This document shows positions 15,894-23,472 of a stretch of DNA of 64,000 nt, in pieces. This DNA is from Ruminococcus gauvreauii (GTDB lineage Bacteria; Bacillota; Clostridia; Lachnospirales; Lachnospiraceae): assembly GCF_025151995.1 (NCBI RefSeq), contig NZ_CP102290.1:1674001-1738000 (forward strand), given 5' to 3'. Position 1 is the stretch's first letter, and every line of letters begins with the position of its first letter. The notes below the pieces were generated by a model, which saw only the letters and a list, made by a program, of their open reading frames with translations, was not told the DNA's origin and made no database searches. Both the position numbers and the translations under genes were made by a program.

Positions 15894-16829
15894 TCATTTC
15901 CCCGGTTCCTCTCTCAGTAAAAACACAGAAAACACGGAACCCTTTCCATACTCAGAACGGACCTTTACGTATCCGCCCTGCTTCTTCAGGATCTCCCTGG
16001 TCAGATACAGTCCGATCCCTATGCCCTCTTCCTGCGCTGTATCCTGTGCACGGTAAAACCTTTTGAATATCAGCGTCTGTTCTTCCTCTGGTATTCCTCT
16101 TCCCTCGTCTGCAATATCAATCCTGTAAAACATCGGATATTCTATAGCTGCAACCCGAATCATGCTACCCCGCGGAGTGTATTTCACAGCATTATCCAGC
16201 AGGTTATACAATGCCTCGGCTGTCCACTTCCTGTCAAAGAACGCAGTCCCTGCCAGCTGATCACAGTTGATCGTTATCCCTTTTCGTTCGGCTTTTAACG
16301 CTGCTTGAGTCACGGCCTGCCCGATCATCGGCGAAACCGCCTCTTCCTTCGGATGCACAGCAATGACTCCGCTCTCCAGGCGCGAGCTTTTGACCAACGC
16401 CTGAATCAAAAAATCCAGTTTTTTCACCTGCATATGCAGGGCATCCGCACATTCGCGCCCCTCTTTTGTCAGCGGCTGCTCCAGTAAAAGCTCCGTGTAT
16501 AAGAGACTGTTGGCGATCGGCGTCTTCGTCTGATGGGAAATATCACTGATCAGTGTCCGGACCCTCTCCTGGTCTTCCCTCTGCTGCCTCGCCGACATAC
16601 GGGTCAGCTTCATATAGCGGTACAGTTTGTTTTCCAGCTCAGACTGTCTGCTCTCATCAAAACACAATTCCTGAAAAGTGCCTGAGACAGCTTTATTCAG
16701 CATAGAATCCAGACGGTCATAAAGTCTCTGTATCCTCCGGCGGCTGACTGCAGCCCAGATCACAGCCGCTGCAGTCACAACCGCTGCCGCACAGAGCAGC
16801 CCTGTCATCACATCGCTACTCAACTTCAT
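15894..16829 (-). CDS. Sensor histidine kinase
   Basis: A membrane-anchored kinase of 311 residues. One N-terminal membrane helix (about 8-27) is visible and there is no large extracellular sensor domain, so it probably senses within the membrane or through a partner. The H-box is LISDISHQTKTPIANSLLY (phospho-His about 100). The catalytic domain shows the N-box LLDNAVKYT, the G1 box DEGRGIP, and GIGLYLTREI. It is translated from an ATG that overlaps the end of the response regulator gene by 14 bases, so both are made together. Compact kinases of this kind often work with ABC exporters, but no such gene is adjacent. Confidence 0.9.
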   Translation of the reverse strand: MKLSSDVMTGLLCAAAVVTAAAVIWAAVSRRRIQRLYDRLDSMLNKAVSGTFQELCFDESRQSELENKLYRYMKLTRMSARQQREDQERVRTLISDISHQTKTPIANSLLYTELLLEQPLTKEGRECADALHMQVKKLDFLIQALVKSSRLESGVIAVHPKEEAVSPMIGQAVTQAALKAERKGITINCDQLAGTAFFDRKWTAEALYNLLDNAVKYTPRGSMIRVAAIEYPMFYRIDIADEGRGIPEEEQTLIFKRFYRAQDTAQEEGIGIGLYLTREILKKQGGYVKVRSEYGKGSVFSVFLLREEPGK

Positions 16830-17526
16830 TCACCGCCCACACATATCCGATCCCATAGACCGTCCGGATATATGTCCTCCCTGTCTTTTTGTCTTCCAGC
16901 TTGTCGCGGAGCCTTTTGACCGCCACCGACAGTGCATTTTCGTCCACATACTGTGCACCGTCCGTCCATACATAGTCTACCAGGCGTTCCCTGCTCAGGG
17001 TAACCCCCGGATTCGAAGCCAGCAGATACAGAAGCTTCTGTTCCGTCTTGCTAAGCTCGACAGGCTGTCCGTCTCTCTTAAACTCCATACGTTCGAAATC
17101 CAGCAGCAAATGGTGTGTCTCCAATCGCCTCCCGCTCATGCCTGCATTCGTATCCTCAGCAAAAGACAGCTTCCGGAGCTGTGCATGGACACGTGCTCTG
17201 AGCACCATGAGACTGAACGGCTTCGTGATATAATCGTCTGCCCCTGATTCCAGACCCGCCACAATATCTGTCTCCATATCATTTGCAGTCAGTATGATCA
17301 CCGGCATCCGACTGCAGGTCCGGATTTCTTCCAGCAGTTCCATGCCGTTTCCGTCCGGCAGATTCAGATCCAGTATCACCAGGTCATACACTTCGTCTCT
17401 GAGACATTGTCTCGCCTCTTTTACTGTGACCGCCGGTCTCAGTTCTAATTCGGCAGATCCCAGCGCCATAATGATCCCTTTTCCGAGAGATGCATCATCT
17501 TCAACAACCAGTATAGTTCTCGTCAT
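16816..17526 (-). CDS. Response regulator, OmpR/PhoB family
   Basis: The cytoplasmic partner of the histidine kinase. The receiver domain (1-115) has the acidic pair in VVEDDAS, the phospho-acceptor aspartate in VILDLNLPDGNG, the conserved Thr in VIILTAND and the Lys in YITKPFS. The C-terminal winged-helix DNA-binding domain (about 135-232) ends with RTVYGIGYVW. The start is set at the ATG at 17526, seven bases after AGGAG; a longer ATG at 17544 would put that site inside the gene. It is the first gene of the two-gene operon. Confidence 0.93.
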   Translation of the reverse strand: MTRTILVVEDDASLGKGIIMALGSAELELRPAVTVKEARQCLRDEVYDLVILDLNLPDGNGMELLEEIRTCSRMPVIILTANDMETDIVAGLESGADDYITKPFSLMVLRARVHAQLRKLSFAEDTNAGMSGRRLETHHLLLDFERMEFKRDGQPVELSKTEQKLLYLLASNPGVTLSRERLVDYVWTDGAQYVDENALSVAVKRLRDKLEDKKTGRTYIRTVYGIGYVWAVNEVE

Positions 17527-17640
17527 TTCATGTCTCCTGTCCAAATATTTTCAGTAAAAAAGCTTATGCGATCATCAAAGCAACCTCTGTCATGGTCGGC
17601 GTTGACCACAGATTTTATGTTTCTCATTGTAGGCAATCTG

Positions 17641-17686
17641 CAGCCTCCTGTCAAATTTCCGTTTGACAGGAGGCTGATTTATTTTT
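17641..17686 (+). terminator. Perfect 15-bp hairpin with T-rich tail in the DUF554 leader
   Basis: CAGCCTCCTGTCAAA (17641-17655) and its exact complement (17662-17676) flank a 6-base loop; ATTTATTTTT follows on the + strand. There is no + gene upstream that needs a terminator, so it may be an attenuator in the leader of the gene at 17736. The right arm also contains AGGAGG, which would be sequestered. Confidence 0.6.
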
Positions 17687-17735
17687 ACAATGATAAAGCG
17701 GCATTTTAATATTTATTACAGAAAGAGGACATAGC

Positions 17736-18455
17736 GTGGCAGGACTTGGTACACTGATCAACATCTCCGGTATCTTAGCCGGAGGTTTTATCGGCCTTCT
17801 GTTCGGGAAGGCAATGAAAGAGAGATATCAGAATACACTTATGACGGCAACCGGCGTCTGTGTGCTGTTCATCGGCATCAGCGGCACCCTGGAGGAGATG
17901 ATGACCGTCAGTCAGGGTAAGCTTACAGGAAGCGGAACGATGATGGTCATCGGAAGCTTCGCCTTTGGCTCACTGATCGGAGAATGGCTGAATATCGAAT
18001 CGCGCATCGAACAGTTTGGCAGATGGCTGAAGAAAAAGACCAGAAGTGAACGGGATACCTCTTTTGTGGACGGCTTTGTAACAACCTCACTCACGATCTG
18101 CATCGGCGCCATGGCGGTCGTCGGCTCCATTCAGGATGGCGTATCCGGCGACTATTCCATTCTGGCCGCCAAAGCGGTCCTGGACCTGATCATAGTCCTG
18201 GTAATGACTGCATCGATGGGAAAGGGATGTATCTTCTCAGTGATACCGGTCGCCCTTTTTCAGGGAGTCATCACACTTCTCTCTACTTTTATCGAACCCG
18301 TCATGACTGAGCAGGCACTGTCCAACCTGTCGCTTACCGGTTCGATGCTGATCTTCTGTGTCGGCGTCAACCTGATATGGGACAAAAAAATAAAGGTCGC
18401 CAATATGCTGCCGACTATTGTACTGGCAGTCATATGGGCATTTCTTCCGTTCTGA
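17736..18455 (+). CDS. DUF554-family membrane protein (YdfK/YqgA-like)
   Basis: A polytopic membrane protein of 239 residues with about six to seven hydrophobic helices. Glycine-rich segments (LINISGILAGGFIGLLFGKAM at the N-terminus, LTICIGAMAVVGSIQDG in the middle) are typical of DUF554 proteins, whose function is unknown and for which a transport role has been proposed. The start codon is GTG with an AGAGGA site. The gene stands alone between the divergent response regulator and the convergent MBL gene. A strong hairpin sits in its leader, which may regulate it. Confidence 0.85.
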   Translation: MAGLGTLINISGILAGGFIGLLFGKAMKERYQNTLMTATGVCVLFIGISGTLEEMMTVSQGKLTGSGTMMVIGSFAFGSLIGEWLNIESRIEQFGRWLKKKTRSERDTSFVDGFVTTSLTICIGAMAVVGSIQDGVSGDYSILAAKAVLDLIIVLVMTASMGKGCIFSVIPVALFQGVITLLSTFIEPVMTEQALSNLSLTGSMLIFCVGVNLIWDKKIKVANMLPTIVLAVIWAFLPF

Positions 18456-18458
18456 AAA

Positions 18459-18498
18459 GGAGGCCCGGCACTTTACACGTGCCCCGGCCTCCCGTTTT
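18459..18498. terminator. Bidirectional terminator
   Basis: The GC-rich stem GGAGGCC.GGCAC / GTGCC..GGCCTCC (18459-18471 and 18479-18492) has a 7-base loop. TTTT follows on both strands. It serves the convergent DUF554 (+) and MBL (-) genes. Confidence 0.85.
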
Positions 18499-19240
18499 AT
18501 ATCTCGAACGTCTGTCCTTCACGGCTGATCTCCATGATCTTTTCGGCAAACGTCTTCGATTCGTCGGACTCCCTGTATTCACGGATCAGATCAAAGTTAT
18601 CCCAGAAATGCATGGGAAATACATGCTGTGCTCCGACTCTCTCCATAAACCAGTCCATTCCCAGACGATACCATTCCTCCTGCCTCGGGTCAAGCGGCAC
18701 GAAGGCCGTATACAGCCCGTCCGTCCACTCCCTGAGCCGCTCTATTTCCGCCTGATAACGCGCCGTCATGTTTCCAATCTCCTGTTTCGTCTCACCTTTC
18801 CAGATCCACCAGTTGAGATCTCCCGCATGATATACCTGTTTTCGAAATGTCTGTGTCTCATAAGTAACCAGAAACGCCACGCCGCAGTCCGTCGAGTGAA
18901 GGGTACGGACACGGATATCACCACCGGCCCCGTCCGCCTCCCGGTGTGACTGGTACGCCTTAAGAAACGTAATGCGTTCGTTCTGCCTGTCACTTAAGGA
19001 AACTCTCTTAACCTGATAGGAAAGATCCCTGGACAGCAGATAGCTCACATCCGGATACTCCTCAAATCTGCTGAATATCTCCGGGTTAAAATGGTCTGCA
19101 TGTTTATGGCTGCAGAACACAAACAATTTTTTCTCATGCGAAAACTCAGGAATGTCTCCGCGGTAGTAATCAAAAAGCCAGACGCTGCGTTCCCACTCTA
19201 CAAGGAAGCCGCTGTGTCCGATATACGTTATCAATGCCAT
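18497..19240 (-). CDS. MBL-fold metal-dependent hydrolase (UlaG-like)
   Basis: A cytoplasmic metallo-beta-lactamase-fold protein of about 247 residues. The metal-binding motif HxHxDH is present as SHKHADHF, with further candidates in QVYHAGDLN and the C-terminal FPMHFWDN. The start YIGHSGFLVEW resembles the UlaG/YycJ-like branch that acts on lactones, phosphodiesters or similar; the substrate is unknown. The start is the ATG at 19240 with a GGAGAG site, 17 bases after the MscL stop. The longer reading to 19312 overlaps MscL and lacks a good site. It probably forms an operon with mscL. Confidence 0.82.
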   Translation of the reverse strand: MALITYIGHSGFLVEWERSVWLFDYYRGDIPEFSHEKKLFVFCSHKHADHFNPEIFSRFEEYPDVSYLLSRDLSYQVKRVSLSDRQNERITFLKAYQSHREADGAGGDIRVRTLHSTDCGVAFLVTYETQTFRKQVYHAGDLNWWIWKGETKQEIGNMTARYQAEIERLREWTDGLYTAFVPLDPRQEEWYRLGMDWFMERVGAQHVFPMHFWDNFDLIREYRESDESKTFAEKIMEISREGQTFEI

Positions 19241-19257
19241 GCGATCTCTCCAATCAT

Positions 19258-19725
19258 CTATTCCCTTACAGCAGCTGCTTCTGCCAGCTCCCCTTCCAAT
19301 ACGGAAGTACAATGCGGGCAGCGCACTGCATCGACGGCTATCTCTGTTTTACAAAACGGACAGACTTTCGTAGTCGGGGCTTGTGGCGCCTCCTCCTTCT
19401 GGGAGGTTCTGGCGGCTATCCTGTTCATGACTTTTACGAGACAGAAAATGACGAACGCCATCACCAGGAAATTGATCACCGCGGATATAAAGCTTCCATA
19501 CCTGATCAGCGGCGCATCTGCTCCGGCCCCAAGTGTCACCGAATATCCGGAAAAATCAATTCCTCCCAGAATAAAGCCCAGAACAGGATTGATAATATCG
19601 TCAATCAGTGAGCTGACTATCGCCTGAAATGCAGCACCGATGATGACACCGACTGCCATATCCATCACATTTCCTCTGCTGATAAATGTCCTGAATTCCT
19701 GAATAAAATTTTTTCCCTTTTTCAT
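19258..19725 (-). CDS. mscL: Large-conductance mechanosensitive channel with C-terminal zinc ribbon
   Basis: It releases solutes under hypo-osmotic shock. Residues 1-110 form the MscL core: an N-terminal amphipathic helix (FIQEFRTFISRGNVMDMAVG), pore helix one (GVIIGAAFQAIVSSLIDD), a periplasmic loop and helix two (FISAVINFLVMAFVIFCLV). The family normally ends in a short cytoplasmic helical bundle. Here the tail instead carries a zinc-ribbon-like pair CPFCKTEI and CPHCTSVL, with two CxxC motifs about 13 residues apart, followed by an acidic Ala-rich end. Length is 155 residues. A GAAGGAG site precedes the ATG. Confidence 0.93.
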   Translation of the reverse strand: MKKGKNFIQEFRTFISRGNVMDMAVGVIIGAAFQAIVSSLIDDIINPVLGFILGGIDFSGYSVTLGAGADAPLIRYGSFISAVINFLVMAFVIFCLVKVMNRIAARTSQKEEAPQAPTTKVCPFCKTEIAVDAVRCPHCTSVLEGELAEAAAVRE

Positions 19726-19870
19726 TGTACAACTTCTCCTTCGTGAAATCTTATCGCTGCAGTTAAACTTTATCCTGCCTCACACCGTAATCTCAATCTG
19801 ATTTCGAAAATCTGTCTTCTGATTAGGATACCCATTGCCATATGGTCATCAAAATGCCCCCCTGTTCAGA

Positions 19871-20206
19871 TCAATCCAGATCCTGAATACTCATTTTATC
19901 CAGCTGCTTCTTCCTCCTTTGTTTCTCCCTGCATATAAGGCAGATCGCAAGCAGTATGACGGTAGAGATATTTGTCGAAAGAAAGGTACCGGCGATCGCA
20001 CCAAATATCTCCCATGCAGACATCGCATCCGTTATCACCACTCTGAACACGCACAGCAGCGAATATAAAAAAGTAATAAACGGAAGAATCAGTCCCAGAA
20101 TCCTGTTCTCCCTTTTTGAGAGATAAAACTGCAGGATGATACCGCCGGCGCAGACGGCAAGCAGCAATAATAATACAAACCATACGGTAATGGTTCCGGT
20201 TATCAT
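19871..20206 (-). CDS. Small membrane protein, unknown function
   Basis: A 111-residue protein with three or four hydrophobic helices (ITVWFVLLLLLAVCAGGIIL at the N-terminus, then LILPFITFLYSLLCVFRVV and ISTVILLAICLIC) and a basic cytoplasmic tail (CREKQRRKKQ). No family is recognised. Its start codon shares an ATGA overlap with the stop of the DUF2089-like regulator upstream, so the two are translationally coupled and probably function together. This resembles small regulator plus membrane protein pairs in Firmicutes. Confidence 0.75.
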   Translation of the reverse strand: MITGTITVWFVLLLLLAVCAGGIILQFYLSKRENRILGLILPFITFLYSLLCVFRVVITDAMSAWEIFGAIAGTFLSTNISTVILLAICLICREKQRRKKQLDKMSIQDLD

Positions 20207-20508
20207 CGGCTCCCCTCCTTACTGATCTTCTTATACTCTCCGATCAATACTTTTGCAGTCTCAAAATCCAGCTTCTCGTTGACGGCAAGGCGTTTGACCA
20301 GAGCAACATACGGGTCGCGCTCCACATCATCACTGATTTTGATCTTCTGTATCAGTTTATCCAGTCTCAGCCTGACCGTGGGATATGTCACTTCATATTG
20401 TTTCGCGATTTCCTTCAGTGAACCGGATGCCAGCAAAAATTTTTTGATAAAGGCGACATCTTCATCATCCAGATTTACCATCCACTCAGGAACGATCTCG
20501 ATTGCCAT
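20203..20508 (-). CDS. DUF2089-like helix-turn-helix regulator
   Basis: A short (about 101 residue) probable DNA-binding protein. It starts MAIEIVPEWMVNLDDEDVAF and contains a helix-turn-helix (SLKEIAKQYEVTYPTVRLRLDKLIQK, about residues 30-55) in the manner of DUF2089 proteins, but without the N-terminal zinc ribbon found in many of them. The start is the ATG at 20508 with the near-ideal AAAGGAGGGG site; the longer reading to 20562 is not supported. It is likely a repressor of its own operon together with the membrane protein downstream (inference). Confidence 0.78.
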   Translation of the reverse strand: MAIEIVPEWMVNLDDEDVAFIKKFLLASGSLKEIAKQYEVTYPTVRLRLDKLIQKIKISDDVERDPYVALVKRLAVNEKLDFETAKVLIGEYKKISKEGSR

Positions 20509-20575
20509 AGCATCCCCTCCTTTAATAATATTAATTATACTCTTTAATTTTATTAAAGTCAATGTTGATCTCGAT

Positions 20576-21907
20576 CTATATCTTTATTAAACCATCCCTT
20601 TTCTTCCGGTAGTAGAACAGTCCTGCCAGATCCGCCAGTATCCAACCGACTGGAATTGATATCCAGATTCCGACCACCCCAATACAATCTGACAGCAGAT
20701 AAGCAAGCACAACCCTGGTTCCCAGTGAAATAACGGTGAGAATGACAGACATACCGGGACGTTTGACTGCACGGTACAGCCCATACAGTAAAAACAGGCA
20801 TCCGATACCAAAATAGAAAATACCGACCACGCGTAAATACTGCACTCCTGCGGCAAGGATCTCCGTTTCGTGTTGCTGTACAAAGATCAGCATCAGTGGT
20901 TTCGCAAAAATCACTACGACTGACGATACAAACACACAGAACAAAATAGTCAGTTGTACAGATTTTTTAATTCCGGCGCGTATGCGCTCCTCTTTTCCTG
21001 CTCCGTAATTCTGTGCAACAAATGTGGAGAATGCATTCCCAAAATCCTGTACCGGCATATAGGCAAAGGAATCGATCTTCACCGCTGCTGCAAAGGCCGC
21101 CATGATGACCGGTCCGAAGCTGTTGACCAGTCCCTGTACCATCAGAATACCAAAATTCATCACAGACTGCTGAACACAGGTCAGTATGGACAGGCTGAAG
21201 ATTTCTCCCAGCATGTCTTTGTTCCACTGAAGATCGGCACGCCCGGGACACACTTGCCGGCACCGCAGAAATGTGTACCCTGTGATACCGATGCCCGAGA
21301 CATACTGTGCGATCACCGTAGCTGCAGCCGCCCCGCCTACTCCCCATCGAAATCCAAGTACAAACAGAAGATCAAGCACAATATTCAAAACAGCGGATAT
21401 CCCCAGAAATATCAGCGGCACCGCCGAATTGCCCATAGCCCGAAGCAGACAGGAAAAGAAATTACTGAGGAATACCGCACCGATACCGGCAAATATGATC
21501 CACAGGTATTCCCGCATCAGAGCATATACTTCCCCGGGTACGTTTAAAAACCCCATGATGGGATCAATACAAAGGTAAACTATGATGTTCAGAACGACGG
21601 ATATCGCAAAAACAAGTCCGAACGCATGCAGTACCGCCGCTCTCAGACGCTTCACATCCCCCTTCCCCCGGTAGATGGAAAATAATGCCCCGGCCCCCAT
21701 CGAAAGCCCGAGAAGCACCGAGGTCAGAAACGTCATCAGCGTATAGGCAGATCCCACCGCCGCAAGAGCGTCACGGCCCAGAAATCTGCCTACGATCAGT
21801 GTATCTGCTATGTTATAAAACTGCTGCAGCAGATTGCCCGCAATCATCGGCAGCACGAAAAGTATGATGGTCTTCGTTATATTTCCTTTTGTCAGGTCCC
21901 TGTACAT
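20576..21907 (-). CDS. MATE-family efflux transporter
   Basis: An inner-membrane cation-coupled multidrug exporter of 443 residues with twelve predicted helices in two halves. The N-terminus MYRDLTKGNITKTIILFVLPMI and the following GNLLQQFYNIADTLIVGRFLG are standard MATE/DinF-like signatures; the second half opens near residue 235 (ILTCVQQSVMNFGILMVQGLVNSFG). The substrate cannot be predicted. Start ATG with an AAAGAGGA site. The gene lies 67 bases upstream of the DUF2089-like regulator, which might form one transcript with it. Confidence 0.92.
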   Translation of the reverse strand: MYRDLTKGNITKTIILFVLPMIAGNLLQQFYNIADTLIVGRFLGRDALAAVGSAYTLMTFLTSVLLGLSMGAGALFSIYRGKGDVKRLRAAVLHAFGLVFAISVVLNIIVYLCIDPIMGFLNVPGEVYALMREYLWIIFAGIGAVFLSNFFSCLLRAMGNSAVPLIFLGISAVLNIVLDLLFVLGFRWGVGGAAAATVIAQYVSGIGITGYTFLRCRQVCPGRADLQWNKDMLGEIFSLSILTCVQQSVMNFGILMVQGLVNSFGPVIMAAFAAAVKIDSFAYMPVQDFGNAFSTFVAQNYGAGKEERIRAGIKKSVQLTILFCVFVSSVVVIFAKPLMLIFVQQHETEILAAGVQYLRVVGIFYFGIGCLFLLYGLYRAVKRPGMSVILTVISLGTRVVLAYLLSDCIGVVGIWISIPVGWILADLAGLFYYRKKRDGLIKI

Positions 21908-21967
21908 TAAGCTGTCCTCTTTTTGCTTTCATTGTCTCTTTAAAAAACCGCAAAAAGCACTTAAGCG

Positions 21968-22297
21968 TCAAATTAGAGGATTTCGATTTTGTTTATGATA
22001 CAGGATACGTCTGACTTCCATAATGTTTTTTGCACCTTCATCCTTAATTACTACATAAAAAATCACAAAATTCTTCACATATATGCGGTAATAAGGGTAC
22101 TTCCTTTCCTTTAAGGAATGGTATGACTCAAAAGATTCTGCATTCGGCAGCCGTTCCAATATCGCTTTTTCTACCGCATCCAACAAGGTATTAGCCGCCT
22201 GTGGATTTTTCAATTTCTCGGAAATATAAATAATCTTTTCTTCCAGCTCTTCATAAAACAATGGAAGATATCTTAAATCATATTTTATATCAGTCAT
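21968..22297 (-). CDS. RelE/ParE-superfamily toxin
   Basis: The toxin of a type II toxin-antitoxin module, 109 residues. It has the family layout: N-terminal helices (FYEELEEKIIYISEKLKNPQAANTLLDAVEKAI), then a beta sheet with YHSLKERKYPYYRIYVKNFVIFYVV and the closing IMEVRRILYHKQN. RelE-type members cleave mRNA on the ribosome and ParE-type members poison gyrase; the sequence alone does not decide. It overlaps the antitoxin gene by 8 bases, so synthesis is coupled, with the antitoxin first. Confidence 0.88.
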   Translation of the reverse strand: MTDIKYDLRYLPLFYEELEEKIIYISEKLKNPQAANTLLDAVEKAILERLPNAESFESYHSLKERKYPYYRIYVKNFVIFYVVIKDEGAKNIMEVRRILYHKQNRNPLI

Positions 22298-22547
22298 TGA
22301 TCTTCCTTCTCAATCCACTAAAAACCTCATCATGTGTATAATGCCTGCTGCAATTTTCTGCAGCAAAATCAGCTTCATCCAATTTCGATTCTACGCCATC
22401 CGTCAATTTCGAATATGCCTCCAGACTTAATACCACCATAGCACCATATCCGTTTTTTGTAAGATAAACTGGTTCACCCTCGTTAACTATTTTTTCTATA
22501 TCAGGAAATTTATTTCGCAAATCAGAAACCGGTTTGATCTGTATCAT
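22290..22547 (-). CDS. Phd/YefM-family antitoxin
   Basis: The antitoxin partner of the RelE/ParE toxin. The N-terminal Phd/YefM fold (MIQIKPVSDLRNKFPDIEKIVNEGEP.YLTKNGYGAMVVLS) binds DNA; the C-terminal half (about residues 50-85) would wrap the toxin. The start is the ATG at 22547, seven bases after AGGAG. Three direct repeats of GATAAAAT-type sequence lie between its promoter and start codon, consistent with the autorepression by toxin-antitoxin complexes known for this family. Confidence 0.9.
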   Translation of the reverse strand: MIQIKPVSDLRNKFPDIEKIVNEGEPVYLTKNGYGAMVVLSLEAYSKLTDGVESKLDEADFAAENCSRHYTHDEVFSGLRRKIND

Positions 22548-22558
22548 AATACCACTCC

Positions 22559-22623
22559 TTATCATAATTTTATCATTATTTTATCGTTGTTTTTATTATA
22601 ATCGAAAATCCGTTCAGCTGCAA
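22559..22623 (-). promoter_or_regulatory. Toxin-antitoxin promoter with direct-repeat operator
   Basis: TTGCAG (22623-22618), 17 bases and a perfect TATAAT (22600-22595) on the minus strand form a strong promoter. Downstream are two copies of an 11-base unit (GATAAAATAAT, GATAAAATTAT) and a partial third that runs into the ribosome site. This is a likely operator for the antitoxin. Confidence 0.7.
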
Positions 22624-22637
22624 GTATCATCTTATTT

Positions 22638-22939
22638 TTATTCCCGGATTACTATATTTTCCAACACCAACTCCTCCGAACAGGCATTCGTAACGAAAAA
22701 ATAATACTCACCTCTGTAATAAAGACAAATGACCGGGTGCGTGCATCTTCCGCCTTCCCTACCTTGTCCATGTTGTGCAGAATCTTAAGAAACGCATCGT
22801 GCACACAGTCCTCTGCACCCTGTACGTCTTTTAAGATCTGCTTTGCAATATAAAACATCGGCTGACTGTACCGCTCATACAGCAGCGTAAATTTATCCTT
22901 GTCCTCCTCGGAATCCAGCATTGCCAAATAGCAGATCAT
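22638..22939 (-). pseudogene. Broken ECF sigma factor fused to a foreign C-terminal remnant
   Basis: The start ATG (22939, GGAGG site) leads into a sigma-70 region 2: FTLLYERYSQPMFYIAKQI, then AEDCVHDAFLKILHN. After the TRSFV position region 2 would normally continue with a helix and region 4, but the frame runs into unrelated residues and stops at 22652. In another frame from 22712 to 22638 a stretch reading GEYYFFVTNACSEEL and ending in IVIRE looks like the real C-terminus of a different protein. A deletion has apparently joined the front of a sigma gene to the tail of a neighbouring gene. No region 4 remains, so it should not work as a sigma factor. Confidence 0.7.
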
Positions 22940-23022
22940 GGCATTTCCTCCCTCTGTAACACTGTCTTTATCATAACAACCAGGGACTCCGTTTTGTGAC
23001 AAACCACAACATGTTAACATGC

Positions 23023-23053
23023 AGGCGGGCAGGTAAAATTTACCTGCCCGCCT
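23023..23053. other. 31-base near-perfect palindrome beside CATGTTAACATG
   Basis: AGGCGGGCAGGTAAA and its exact complement are separated by one base. A 12-base palindrome CATGTTAACATG lies just to the left. The hairpin follows the acetyltransferase stop by 11 bases but has no T-run on either strand, so it is a weak terminator at best. Confidence 0.5.
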
Positions 23054-23064
23054 AATAAGTATGT

Positions 23065-23472
23065 TCAAACCCACGAATCTCCTTTGATCTGCAGCGGTGT
23101 TCCCTCCTCCATGATCTCAAACCCATGATTTTGATAAAATGTTACATTCTTTTTTTCATCCGGAACCACACTTACATAGAGAAAACCCTCATACTCACAC
23201 AGCAGGTCACTTAACAGCTTTGAGGCTATGCCCCTTCCCTGGTACTGCGGATCTACCAATAGGCAGTCGATTGTTGCCTGCCATATGCCATCGTCAAGGC
23301 CTCTGATCAGTCCAACTAAACGTCCTTTGTCCCATGCGGAAATGACTTTGCTCGAATTTCGTAATGCAATCTTCAATTTATCCGGAAAGCCTCCCGAAAA
23401 CCAGCCGACTGATCTGAAGAGGCCTTCTATCTGTTCCTCTTTAAAATTCCTGGTATCCTTATAGCTAATCAT
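23065..23472 (-). CDS. GNAT-family N-acetyltransferase
   Basis: A small acetyl-CoA-dependent acetyltransferase of 135 residues. Motif A, which binds the CoA pyrophosphate, is clear in CLLVDPQYQGRGIASKLL (about residues 69-86), and the motif B region ends in FYQNHGFEIMEEGTPL. The acceptor is unknown. An AGGAGG site precedes the ATG, and the gene overlaps the end of the upstream M23-type gene by 8 bases, so it belongs to the same transcript. Confidence 0.88.
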   Translation of the reverse strand: MISYKDTRNFKEEQIEGLFRSVGWFSGGFPDKLKIALRNSSKVISAWDKGRLVGLIRGLDDGIWQATIDCLLVDPQYQGRGIASKLLSDLLCEYEGFLYVSVVPDEKKNVTFYQNHGFEIMEEGTPLQIKGDSWV

